NCBI GenBank assembly: GCA_023227965.1 | Contig: JALOCA010000006.1 | Location: 1 to 64,000, forward strand | Direction: 5' to 3' | DNA length: 64,000 bases | DNA from: Lentimicrobiaceae bacterium | GTDB taxonomy: Bacteria > Bacteroidota > Bacteroidia > Bacteroidales > JALOCA01 | Shown: positions 1-10,800 of the stretch, in pieces | Numbering within the stretch: position 1 is the stretch's first letter | How the letters are laid out: each line of letters begins with the position of its first letter | Translations under genes and position numbers: made by a program | The notes under the pieces: generated by a model | Seen by the model: only the letters and a program-made list of their open reading frames with translations | What the model was told of the DNA's origin: nothing | Database searches by the model: none

Positions 1-616
1 CCGGAGTCATATCACCACTGTCGACAAATCCGTCCTGGTTTACGTCGCCACCATAGATTACGAAGGCTCCAGAAACATTTTTTAAATTGTTTCCATAAGA
101 TTTTGAAGCATTATCCGTAAAGTTATAGTTTGTTGTTCTGCTTGAAAAAGAAACGGGAATTGCCGACCAGGTTCCAATGCTGTTATGATGTTTTATTGAA
201 ACATAATAATTTCCGGAACAAGTTTCCGGAATAATAATAGCAACAGAACCATCTGTATTCAGATTCACATTGTTTGCAGAATGTGTAACCAGATAAGGAG
301 ATGTACTTTCGTGCAATTCTACCATAATCTGGTCGGCAGTATTACCGGTGAAATGGTCTCCTGTTTCGTCCTGTGCCTTATTCATGCTTCTTACATTGTT
401 CATCAAACCTTCGAGCAATAAGGTAAGTTGCAATGCTTTTGCCGAATAGACTAAAGACACATCCCCTCTGCCATTGCCTCCGGTAAACCAGTTAATGGGA
501 TTGCTGCTGTATATGACAAAAGAAACATCTCCTTTGCCATAACCGCCTGTATATTGGGCTTGTATCACCATAGGCAACACAAGCAGTAATATAAAAATAA
601 GTTCAAGTTTTTTCAT
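1..616 (-). CDS. Secreted protein with C-terminal dockerin-like module (3'-truncated by window edge)
   Basis: The first 205 codons are visible; the C-terminus lies outside the window. The start ATG at 616 opens a typical signal peptide (MKKLELIFILLLVLPMVIQA). Two short glycine-rich units follow (GGYGKGDVS and GGNGRGDVS, about 22 residues apart). From about residue 56 comes the 'LLLEGL...KAQDETGDHFTG' domain shared with five other proteins here, and the frame leaves the window inside the first dockerin-like calcium loop (DVNQDGFVDSGD). It lies 41 bases downstream of the FGE-fold gene on the same strand, so they are probably co-transcribed. Location outside the cell is inferred from the signal peptide; the function is unknown. 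Its module DNA is a mosaic of two neighbouring copies. Confidence 0.85.
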   Translation of the reverse strand, partial: MKKLELIFILLLVLPMVIQAQYTGGYGKGDVSFVIYSSNPINWFTGGNGRGDVSLVYSAKALQLTLLLEGLMNNVRSMNKAQDETGDHFTGNTADQIMVELHESTSPYLVTHSANNVNLNTDGSVAIIIPETCSGNYYVSIKHHNSIGTWSAIPVSFSSRTTNYNFTDNASKSYGNNLKNVSGAFVIYGGDVNQDGFVDSGDMTP

Positions 617-657
617 ACATAGTTAATTTGTTTATTTTAACTTTACATTACTCAGAG

Positions 658-2127
658 TTAAGGTGCTGTACGAACTCCGCGACCGCCATTATCGTTTACA
701 CGAATAATTTCTCCATAATTCATGTAGAAACGACTGGAAACAGGCGAGAAAGTATAGGCTCCAGTGTCCCAGGCACCACCCCGAAATCCTACACCAGAGT
801 ATGTTGGCCATGTAGAAACATTTGCATTGCCCGCTTCATCTAATACTCCATCGCCGTGTGTTCCATCAAATGCCCTACCTATGGCATTACCCACTGTAAC
901 TGCACGCTCCCACACATTGCCACTCATTTCCATAATGCCATAATAAGTAGCACCGGCATGTTCACGTGTAGATGAGTCTGTGGCAAATACGCCTACTCGC
1001 ATGGGTCCTTGTACGAATGTCTGGTTACTGGTAGCACAATTTCCGTTGTTCATACTTACTTCATTAGTCAAACCAGAGTTTGTTATCCCTGTACTTTGAG
1101 TTATAGATGTACTACCCCAAGCAAATTCGTTATTTACTGCTGATATAGTTCCTCGGCAGGCTTTTTCAAATTCTAATTCTGTCATGAGTCGCAAACCACT
1201 CCAATCAAGGTAGGCAGCCACATCTGCATAGTTTAGCCAGTTACAAGCTACGTAAGGGTTGGCAGTAGCATAACTGCCTACTGTGCTACCCATAATTTCA
1301 TAACGGTAATTATCTGTAGGTTTATCATACTTACGAGCGGTCGCCTGGGTTTGTGTAAGACTATTTAAAAAATCCACATACCCTTGCTGGCTTATTTCGT
1401 ATTTCATACAGTAAAAAGCGTTATAGCCTTTTGGAAAAGCTGCAGGGATTGGACCCGACTGATCGCCCCCCAAATTATAAGGACCTGTTTCATAATAAAG
1501 AGTATTTTCTGAAGTGCCAACAGTTATAGTAGCCTCGGTATTTATTGAATATGTATCTGTGCTAATTGGTGATTTATAAAAGTGATTTACTTCCCCTCCA
1601 CCACTGCCTAAAACAAACGTGCCTTGCGGTACATATACCATTTCGATGGCATAAATTTGAATGTCAATAACAGCATTATCATCAACACCATTTGCGCCAT
1701 AGTTCCAGCGCAGTTTTACATTGGTGAGGGAAAATGTTCCTGTACCATCGGCATTACGATAAATAAAAGCACCCAAACCCGGATTGGTGGTGGCATTAAA
1801 AAAAGTGCCAGGAGTGAGCAATCCAATATCAATGACACTGCCAGAGGGTGCAGTGTTTCCGGTATTGTTGAGCCAGGCATGCTTCCAAAAACCATCACCA
1901 CCGTTAAATTCAGAAATATGGTATTTGACAAAAACCCAGGCTGCATCCCAGTTATTGGCTACGCTGCTGATGTGCCAAGAATTTTCCCATGAAATATCGA
2001 ATTTCACCATACTATAGTCATCGGTAGTGTTTTGTCCGATAAGGCTCAGGTTGCTTACCGTAATATTGTTGGCACTAAGCATGGTTGTTACCATAAGTGC
2101 GAAGAAAAGGATAATTTGATTTTTCAT
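658..2127 (-). CDS. Secreted FGE/SUMF1-fold protein, probably non-catalytic
   Basis: The start at 2127 was chosen because it gives a signal peptide (MKNQIILFFALMVTTMLSAN); an upstream in-frame ATG at 2193 would add a charged, non-signal leader. Residues about 20-160 form an N-terminal beta domain (WDAAWVFVKY motif) shared with the paralogue at 14446. Residues about 160-489 are a formylglycine-generating-enzyme (SUMF1/FGE-sulfatase) fold with the typical landmarks MVYVPQGTF, LRLMTELEFEKACRG, SGNVWE and GFRGGAW. The C-terminal segment where FGE enzymes carry the active-site cysteines has none here, so sulfatase activation is unlikely. A carbohydrate- or ligand-binding, C-type-lectin-like role is inferred. 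It precedes the truncated module-bearing gene by 41 bases. Confidence 0.85.
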   Translation of the reverse strand: MKNQIILFFALMVTTMLSANNITVSNLSLIGQNTTDDYSMVKFDISWENSWHISSVANNWDAAWVFVKYHISEFNGGDGFWKHAWLNNTGNTAPSGSVIDIGLLTPGTFFNATTNPGLGAFIYRNADGTGTFSLTNVKLRWNYGANGVDDNAVIDIQIYAIEMVYVPQGTFVLGSGGGEVNHFYKSPISTDTYSINTEATITVGTSENTLYYETGPYNLGGDQSGPIPAAFPKGYNAFYCMKYEISQQGYVDFLNSLTQTQATARKYDKPTDNYRYEIMGSTVGSYATANPYVACNWLNYADVAAYLDWSGLRLMTELEFEKACRGTISAVNNEFAWGSTSITQSTGITNSGLTNEVSMNNGNCATSNQTFVQGPMRVGVFATDSSTREHAGATYYGIMEMSGNVWERAVTVGNAIGRAFDGTHGDGVLDEAGNANVSTWPTYSGVGFRGGAWDTGAYTFSPVSSRFYMNYGEIIRVNDNGGRGVRTAP

Positions 2128-2509
2128 GATTAGAGGTTTTAAACTATTTTTAACTTTGGAAGAACTATTAATATTTTTCTTTCTAAGGTCCACAGATTCT
2201 CAATATATTTTATACTCTTTGGGATAGTTACACTTGATTATTTGAATAATGGAACTGAGAGTCAGGCTGAGTTCGGTACGAAACTCATTTTTTTATTTTA
2301 ATTCAGTGGTAAATTAGTTTTATTAATCATTTTGTATAATGAATGACCCCGGGGCAAGCCCCGAGGAATCCTCTTGATTAAAATAGAAACCTGTATAAAT
2401 TTTTGTAAAGGTACAATAGACTTAAGTTTAAAAACAAATAAAAGATGTCCGAATTCACGAATCTGAACATCTTTTCCTATTCAATTGAAGCTATTAAAAA
2501 TGAGTTTAT
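2128..2509. other. Intergenic region with terminator and GC-rich palindromes
   Basis: No convincing gene is visible. The stretch holds a transcription terminator copy near its right end (annotated separately) and, at 2350-2363, a small GC-rich hairpin (CGGGGC-AA-GCCCCG) directly followed by GAGGAATCCTC, another dyad. This looks like a repetitive intergenic palindrome in otherwise AT-rich DNA. On the minus strand the sequence TACCTTTAC at 2404-2412 resembles a -7 element with one mismatch, and could start the 2127-to-1 transcript with a long leader; this is weak. Confidence 0.5.
2440..2475 (-). terminator. Imperfect hairpin terminator, copy of the one at 16499
   Basis: Arms AAAAGATGT and ACATCTTTT close a longer imperfect stem (gtccgaattc / gaatctgaac) around a two-base loop, and the minus-strand side ends in a T run. 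It sits about 35 bases beyond the stop codon of the gene at 2510-3787 and is clearly homologous in sequence and position to the perfect hairpin downstream of the gene at 16571. Confidence 0.7.
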
Positions 2510-3787
2510 CTATGGAAACATAGCCGAAACAAAATTTGCTGCATTATTGTCTATTATCGTCATATCAGCGCTGTCAACAAAGCCGTCGCCGTTTACATCG
2601 GAGGGAAAGTAGCCCATTACAAAGTTGGCGGCATCGTTGTCAACCGGAGTCATATCACCACTGTCGACAAATCCGTCCTGGTTTACGTCGCCACCATAGA
2701 TTACGAAGGCTCCAGAAACATTTTTTAAATTGTTTCCATAAGCCTTATTGGCAGCATCGGTAAAGTCGTAGGAAATGGGTGCTGTACCCAAATGTTGATA
2801 ATTTGCAGTCCATGTTTCTATGCTGTTGCGGTGACTTACAGCCAGGTAATAATCGCCTTCGGGTATGCGGTTCATTACAGGTTGAAAGGTTCCGTTTTGG
2901 TTTAAAAGCACCTCGTTTGTTGTGCCAACAATGTTGTAAGGTGAAGTGGTTTCTAATGCTTTAACAGTTAAAACGTCTGAAGTAAAATCTGTAAAATGGT
3001 CGCCGGCTTCATCCTGTGCTTTTCGCATTTCACCTGAACCGGGCTCATATAAGCCTTCAATATAAACTTTCATATCAACAATGGTAAACCATTGGCTTTC
3101 GGTTTGACTCCAGTTCCCATTTTCATCCCTAGTACGGATATATACGCGATGCATGCCGCCTGATAAACCTGCGGTGTTTACATCGAATAATTTGCTTACT
3201 TGCTTACCTGGCGTTATGCTTATTGTAATACCATTTCCAAATCCGGGATCATTATCAAAGAAGTATTCTATCTGTGTTATGTTTCCGAAAGTATTACCAT
3301 CACAAAAGAATAGCTTTGAATTGGTGATACTCCATTGGTTGTCCATATCTTTAACCCGGATATATAATAAATGTAAGCCCATAGCAATACCACTAAGGTT
3401 TATGGGAAATACTTTTATAGGCTGAAGCCCGGGAGTTAAGTTTATGGTATAACCATTACCAAAACCGGGGTCGGTATCAATAAAATATTCTGCCATGATG
3501 GTATTATGGGGTATGAAAGTATCTACATAAATAATTTTAACGATGGTAGAACCCCAGCGGCTACTGTCGTCCATAGCACGGATAAACAGTACATGTACTC
3601 CATCTGATAATCCTGTAAAATTAAGGGTAGTGGTTTGGGTAATATTACTTCCAGGTGTGATACTTACCGGTGTGGCAAGACTGAAACCCGGATCGGTATC
3701 TATGGCATATTCTACCCTGGTGATGTTTTGTGCCTGTACATAGCTTATGGTAGCCATCAACAGGCATAGAAATATAAAGCGTTTCAT
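2510..3787 (-). CDS. Secreted protein with three 74-residue DTDPGF repeats and C-terminal dockerin-like module
   Basis: 425 residues. A signal peptide (to about residue 20, ...ISYVQAQ) is followed by three tandem repeats with DTDPGF or DNDPGF at residues 30, 104 and 178, exactly 74 residues apart; each ends in a G-(V/L/M)-H-x-(L/V)-(F/Y)-I-R strand. This is a beta-sandwich-like extracellular repeat common in Bacteroidota surface proteins. Residues about 238-425 are the shared module: IEGLY, KAQDEAGDHF, HRNSIETW, then calcium loops DVNQDGFVDSGD and DVNGDGFVDSAD, ending in SAMFP. It begins 3 bases after the stop of the beta-helix gene at 3791, so the two are translated from one message. No enzymatic motif is seen. 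Confidence 0.88.
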   Translation of the reverse strand: MKRFIFLCLLMATISYVQAQNITRVEYAIDTDPGFSLATPVSITPGSNITQTTTLNFTGLSDGVHVLFIRAMDDSSRWGSTIVKIIYVDTFIPHNTIMAEYFIDTDPGFGNGYTINLTPGLQPIKVFPINLSGIAMGLHLLYIRVKDMDNQWSITNSKLFFCDGNTFGNITQIEYFFDNDPGFGNGITISITPGKQVSKLFDVNTAGLSGGMHRVYIRTRDENGNWSQTESQWFTIVDMKVYIEGLYEPGSGEMRKAQDEAGDHFTDFTSDVLTVKALETTSPYNIVGTTNEVLLNQNGTFQPVMNRIPEGDYYLAVSHRNSIETWTANYQHLGTAPISYDFTDAANKAYGNNLKNVSGAFVIYGGDVNQDGFVDSGDMTPVDNDAANFVMGYFPSDVNGDGFVDSADMTIIDNNAANFVSAMFP

Positions 3788-3790
3788 GGC

Positions 3791-4762
3791 TTAATGGCTT
3801 TTGGCTTTCAGGATAACAGTAGTTCCGTCTATATCCAATTTCCATATGGCGGGTACTGTGGGCAAACCAGAGAGTACATATGAGTTGCTGCCTCCGAATA
3901 CACCACAATCTACCCCATCATAACCCGCTCCAATAGCGGGTGAACCGGGAAGAAGCCGGTACTGACCATCACTACTACCGGTATAAACAAAAACTGTTGT
4001 CATATCAATACTTGTTTGGTTGCCACTACCGGCAGGAAGAGAACCACAGGCAGATATGTTATTAGTCGTTATACATGAACCGTTCAATTCAATTCCTTCA
4101 CGAGCTGTTCCACAAGGACCTGTAAAGATATTATTCCTGATTTCACAATCATGAAAAAAACAATTTGTCTGGAAAATATTATTTATATATAATGCTGCAG
4201 AACCGTCTTCGTTCTGAACATTCCAATCCCATGCACCCGCATTGAAAAAAATATTATTTTTAATTATAACATTTTGTGAGCCGGTGGTTATATAAACCCG
4301 ATAAATCCAGCATTGTAAAATAAAGATATTGGATGCTGCACCTGCGTCTCCAATATTGGTTTGACCGAGGTTATCCCTTTTCAGCAGGATATTATTGCAT
4401 CGTACATAAAAAGTGCTTGTCGTCATACCTGTAATAACACTGTTTTCGGCTCCGGGATTAATAACTACAGTTCCCAGGATGGCAGGAAGCAAGTTAGCCT
4501 GTGTGGAATCATTTTCGCCCAGGAAATAGCCCGGGCCTATGATTACAAGGCGTTTGGAAAGGGTGAGGTCACCATAGGAGTTTAAAGAACCTTCAAAGTA
4601 AACGGTATCACCCGTCAGCACCGATGAAGAATCATTAACCGCCTGGGCGGTCGTAAAATCGGCATTAACGCCGGAAATGTTGTTTACGCGCCATTTGGCA
4701 GCGTAGATCATTGTGTTCAAACCCAATAAGACAAGCAGCAAAAGTGGGATGTTCTTTTTCAT
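3791..4762 (-). CDS. Secreted right-handed parallel beta-helix protein
   Basis: 323 residues with a signal peptide (MKKNIPLLLLVLLGLNTMIYA). The body is made of short beta-strand rungs rich in N, I and G (for example NVIIKNNIFFN, CEIRNNIFTG), the pattern of a parallel beta-helix. It finishes with the YRLLPGSPAIGAG motif often seen at the end of such Bacteroidota beta-helices. It has neither a T9SS sorting domain nor the dockerin-like module, unlike its neighbours. The next gene starts 3 bases after its stop, so the two products probably work together. Lyase activity cannot be inferred from the sequence alone; a structural or adhesion role is equally possible. Confidence 0.8.
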   Translation of the reverse strand: MKKNIPLLLLVLLGLNTMIYAAKWRVNNISGVNADFTTAQAVNDSSSVLTGDTVYFEGSLNSYGDLTLSKRLVIIGPGYFLGENDSTQANLLPAILGTVVINPGAENSVITGMTTSTFYVRCNNILLKRDNLGQTNIGDAGAASNIFILQCWIYRVYITTGSQNVIIKNNIFFNAGAWDWNVQNEDGSAALYINNIFQTNCFFHDCEIRNNIFTGPCGTAREGIELNGSCITTNNISACGSLPAGSGNQTSIDMTTVFVYTGSSDGQYRLLPGSPAIGAGYDGVDCGVFGGSNSYVLSGLPTVPAIWKLDIDGTTVILKAKSH

Positions 4763-4884
4763 TTTATTGTTAATTTTAATTGTTTAAATTTTTACAAAAA
4801 AAATTCAATGAGTAGATTAAAGTTTATTTTTACTTTATACTATTTTTAGATTTATGTATATTCAATGTATTGTTTATTATTTTT

Positions 4885-7800
4885 TTATGGTGTAATAACT
4901 GATATAAAATTTGCTGCATTATTGTCTATTATCGTCATATCAGCGCTGTCAACAAAGCCATCGCCGTTGATGTCGGAGAAAATGTAGCCCATCATGAAGT
5001 TGGACGCATCGTTGTCAACAGGAGTCATGTCGCCGCTGTCAACAAAGCCGTCCTGATTTAAATCACCTCCGTAAATTACGAAGATACTACTGATTTCTTT
5101 TTGATTATTTCCGTAGGCTTTGGAAATGTTGTCGGAGAAGTTATAGGCAATACTGCTTCCGGAAAATGAGACAGGGTTAGCACTCCATGTTTCGAGGCTG
5201 TTGCGGTGTTTTATTACTACATAATAGTTGCCTGTAAGAGTTCCGGGAACATTAACAGAAACTGAACCGTCAGTATTAAGGTTAACATTACTTATCGAAA
5301 GTGCTGCAAGATAGGGTGCTGTGCTTTCGTGTAATTCAACAGTAAGCTGATCGGCAATGATTCCTGTGAAGTGGTCGCCGGTTTCGTCCTGTGCCTTGTG
5401 CATTGCAGGTCCATCGTACAAACCTTCGAGAAAGACAGTAATATTAAGGCTTTTTTCAGGGGCTTCCCAATAAATGCGGTTAAACGAATCGTCTTCAAAA
5501 GATGCTCCGGAGAAACCGCCAGTTGCATCGGGGAAAATGACACTTCCGACATCGGTTGTTTTTGATACATTATACGAGCCGCTCCACGAATTAGAGGGGA
5601 AAAATGCGTTATGCACAGTAATATCCTGGCTGTTGTTTACAGTTAGTAATTTGCCGGATGGCGAGCCATAACGGAAAATGCAGGTATTGAAAGGGTGAAT
5701 TTCGTTTACAATGGCACCTGATTTAATATTTATTCCATCGGTATTCATAAATTCAAAAATTGCATTTTCGGCGCTGATTGTGCCTCCGCTTTCTACATTG
5801 AAATTGTAATAACCTGAATGATGAGTTATTTTTGCTTCATGACCGGATGTTCCAAAGACTTCGAGAGTTCCATAAATATTCAAATCTTTGTTGTTGCCAA
5901 CTTCAAGCCATGCATCTTCATTGATAAGTAATTTCCCGTTTCCGGAAATACCTACATCACCGGTGCAACGATAGAAATGTCCGTTAAGGTTTAAAATTCC
6001 TGAATAAATAATTAAATTACCAGAATTGCTTGAAACAATGTTTGTGAGCAAATCCACTTGTTTTTCGCTTGAAGATTTATTTACCGTAAAATTGCTTAAC
6101 CATCCGTTGCCATTAACAGAAAAAGCCTGGTTTATTTCTCCAACCATATTTATGTTGCCCCTTGGATAAAAGCTGGATTCTGTGACAGTTGAAACGTTTC
6201 CATGGAAATAAAATTCGCGTGTATCGCTCAGGTTTTCAAAGAAACCGTTCATAAGGTTGAAATTTCCCATAACTTCCAGGTTGCAGCCGGGATATAAGGT
6301 TGAGCCTGATTTATCTGAATTAAGATTGTAGAATGTTTCCATTCCGAGTCCGGTTTGGTAAATATACTGTGGTGATGTACCGTTGAATGTAACTGTTGAT
6401 GTGCCATAATTGAAACCCGAAGTAGGGGATAATGATGGATTGGCATCGCTCCAGTTTCCACCAATGTTAATTGCAGCAGGATTAATTCCCTGAGCATTCA
6501 AAGCGGCTCCGTTGGCTAAGGTGAAATTTCTCCCTACATTAAGGGTTGAGCCACTATTCATCATCAACCTGCCTTTTGTGATGTCAAAGTCGTTTAATAC
6601 TGTAAGGAAGCTGCCTTCATTTCCCATGGCAACATCTGCAAAGCCTGAGGGTGATTTGTGAATTATCTGAAAGTTGTAAAATGTTTCGTCAGAATTGATA
6701 TTCTGAAGAATACCCAAAGCGCCATTGGCAATAACTTTACCAGTTCCTTCAATAAAAGCCGCTTCGCCAGGCCAGTTTATCCAGTTGCCTCCGAAAGATA
6801 GAATTTTATTGTTAATGTTCAAACCCCCGGTTAGAAGTTCAAAATTGCCATTAATTGCAAGAGTATCATTGTTAGAAAAGTCGAAGCTGAATGCAGCGGG
6901 TGCTTCAAGGATGAGATGGTGGAAAAAATCACCGGAACCTGGAGCAATTGAGGCAGAATTGTTTCTCAGAACCATTTTGCCGTTTGAAAAACGATAGTGT
7001 CCTGAATTGCTGAATAAACCTTCTACAATGATTGGGAAAGCTGATTCTCCTTTTAAAATTGAACCATCGAAAATGATGATATCGCCATGAATGTTGCAGG
7101 TATCTGCCGAAAGGTCGCTGAAGATGATTTCTGATCCAGCAGTTTTTGCACATAAAATGGTATTAAAAAAGCTGTTGGATTCGGAATTAATTATAGAAGA
7201 AGGTGTTGAACCAACAAACTGAACTTTTCCATTTGTAAAATGCACATCCGAGCCTGGGTTGAAAGTCCAGTTGCCGGCAGCTCTGAACGTTCCGTTGGCT
7301 GAAATATCAACACTGGAACCGGTGTGCCAGGTAGTAGCTCCTGCAACTCTTATGATAGCATCATCGTGATTTATATTAACATTGGAATGAATATCCATGT
7401 TACGGGCTATCTGAATAAATTGATTTTCAACAAGGAATGTTCCATTGGTCAGGATAAGGTCGTTGCCTATGGTTAAATTTGTTGCTGATCCCAGAATTCC
7501 TGAAGGTTTATCAATTTCAATATTCCAGAGTGAACCGGAAGACTGGCTGATGAAGTTAGTTCCAGAACCATAAAATTTCAGGGTTCCACCCGTGGGTGAA
7601 AAACCATCACGAATGATGTATAAATTGCCTGTAGTACGAATTGTCCCTCCTGAAATGATAGCTGTAAAAGAAAATGCTGAAGGACTAATACTGATGCCAG
7701 TATTGTGGAAGTCAATTATTCCGTCGGTCATAAGAATTCCAGCATTGCCATTGTAAGACCAATAGCTGTCGAGGGTGCCACCATAAACATTGAATTCACC

Positions 7801-10800
7801 GCCTGACATTATGATATTTCCGTTCAGGTCAACATAGCCATCGGAGTTGGTAAGTGTAACATAGCTTAATGGATTGATATAATAATCGCCATAAATTCCA
7901 TCGTCGGCAAGGTCATTTGCCTGAAAAATTCCAAGGTTAACATCTACTGCTCCTGCCGTCCAGTCGTATTGATTACAGTTTACAATGCTCGCCCAAACTC
8001 TGAAAGCACCCCCGGATGATTTGTTGATTTCCAGTTTATTGAATGTTTCGGAACTGCAATACTGAGCATAATTGCCTCCGTCGAAAACAACAAGCCCTGT
8101 GCTTTCGGCAAAGCCATCTGCTCCAACGTTGTTTGTCCAGTTGCCCTGGGCTGATATTGTGTAACTTCCCGGGCTTAATGCACCCGATTGAATAAGAATA
8201 TCGCCTCTTGCCTGAATGTTTGAGTTAAGGATTACGTCGGAAGTTGAATTGATAGTAAGATGTCTGAAAAAACTTCCCTCGTTGAGTGCAATTGCTTGAG
8301 ATGAACCGTTGAATTCGGTAATTCCTGTGTTGTTATACATATTTCCCAAAACCTGAAGGCTGCCTCTTAGAATGGTTTTATAATTAGAATAACCCAAATA
8401 TGTTGAGCCTGAATACACTATAAAATAACCATTTACGGCGAAATCTGCTGTTGAGCTTGCGTCGAGGATTACAGTGGTAGAATTTTTATTAATATTAAGG
8501 TTGTTAAACCAGCAATTATTGCTGTTGGAAAAAATATAAGATGGAACATCTCCTGCAAAAGTTACCGAACCAGTATTTATATGAACCGTCGCACCGCTAT
8601 TAAAGTACCAGTTGCCTTTAACTGTTATAGATGTTTGGTTTTCAAAAAAAGCAGTCGAGCCTGATTCCCAGGTTACATTACCATTTACTACAATTTGAGC
8701 ATTTGGGGAGGCAAAGTCCATCATAAGTTGTCGGTGAACTGTTAAATTGCCATTAATTGTAAGTAGCTGATCATATACTCTAAGGTAGGTTCCTGCACCT
8801 GGTTGAATGGTTAAATTGCGACAAACAGCAGGTCCGGCATAAATCCATGGCAGATTGGACATAGGAGGAATGGTAACATCGGTATTTGCATCTGGCAAGC
8901 TGTTGCCTGTCCAGTTTCCGGGATTATGCCAGTCGTTGTTTACATAGCCAGTCCATAAGCCTGCCGTTTCGACTAAAACCAGCCCTGCTGCTGTTCCATT
9001 ATCATTTGAAAATACCGTAAGAGCATAATCGTCTTCTTCAATAACTGTGAAACTGAAGGTTTCGCTGACACCAGCACCCGGATTGGTGGAATATGCCAGT
9101 GCATTCGACCTGCTTTGATAATATTGCCCTGAAACAGAGCCATACAATGCAATGTCGAGATTAGCATCGCCACCAGTTACAACCAACGAAAAACAGTATT
9201 TGCCAGGTGTAAGGTGAACATCGTAAACTTTAACAACATCGGTGGCATACCATTCGAAAACACTGGCAGTATTCACCACAAGTGTTTCTTCTCCGTTTTC
9301 AAATTCTACTTTACCATCGTTATCACCAGAAAGCTGGGTTACTTTTATGCCTTTAAGGTTGGTTGGTGCATGATGGTTGTCAACAAGTACATAGTTGTTA
9401 ACAGTGGATGCTTCGCTTGTTGCAAGTATGGTTTGAAAAGTATTATCACCAAAAAGGTCAATTTTCCAAGCTTCGGCTTCTGAGGCTCTGATGCCAACAA
9501 TAGCCCATCCGTAAAATCCATGGTTATAAGTGTAGTATTGTGGTGTGGAAGTTGTATTTACCATAAATTCTTCGGTAAGAATGGAAGCACTGCCAGTGCT
9601 TCCATAATCGCTTTCGCTGAATACACTTGCATTTGAACCACTTGCATCAGTTGCTGCTTTTACCCAATAATATTGGTTTATTCCAATATAGGGCATCATA
9701 TCATCGAATTCAAGGTCGGTAATCCAGTCTGAAATTTCTTCTGCCATTGAGGAGTTATTAAACGAGCTTCTGAATACTTTATAATAAGGTTTTCCTGTTG
9801 CAGGAGCCCATTTTATGTTTATTTTGTCGGGATAAACGCGATCAGTAGCTTTTACATAAGTAGGATAAGCCGGAAATTTAAACGATGGACTTTCCCATAA
9901 TCCTCTGCCGTAAGTAGCTGCCTTTAATATTGTATTGCCACCCGAACCATAATAAAGTTCAATTTCTCTTACGTCAACTACAGGTAAGCCATTGCTGTAA
10001 GGTACCCATTCGTCGAGAAATTCATTAATATAATAAACTCCTGTCTTGGTTGCAACATACAATGCTTCGATAGGTCCTATTTCATAAACTATGCAGTTTT
10101 TTGGGACTGCAGGCAGGTTTTTTGTAATATTTTCCCACGAAATTCCTCTGTCTGTTGATTTATATACTCCAACAGCAGTGGTTGCATATACAATATTCAG
10201 GTCGTAAGGATGTGTGTCAATATCAGTAACCAAATTTCCACCGGGTAAGTTACAGCTAATCCACGAGCTTCCGCCAGTGTCAGTACGTTTTAAAGATGCA
10301 GGGCTAACAATAGCTCCTGAGGAGTTGCGTCTATCCATTCTTGAAACATATAATATGTTGTTATCCAACTGGGGTTGAGCAATAACATTGCACATATTTG
10401 TTTCACCCGAAGATATTTTTGACCAACTGATAGAAACGGCAAATACATTTTTTATGTTATCGCTTTTCCAAACGTTGGTAAAACCGGCATACATGATATC
10501 GGCATCAGAACGATCGAGCATATAGGGTAGTTCCCATGCTGGTATTTCGTCAATTCCGTTTGTGTTGTAGCCTGCGATGCTTGCCTGCCCCGACCATACA
10601 TCTCTGATAATAAGTGGACCGTTGTCGCCTATCACTGTCAGGTATTTTCGGTCGTCGTCGCCCCAGTCAATAAGGCATTCGAGTCCGTCACCTCCTTGTG
10701 TGGTTTCGAAGGTTGAGCCATCACTTTCAGTGGTTCCATTGTCCTGATATCCGCACATAACATGATCCTGCTGATAGTTACTTTGTCCGAGTTTGTAAAT

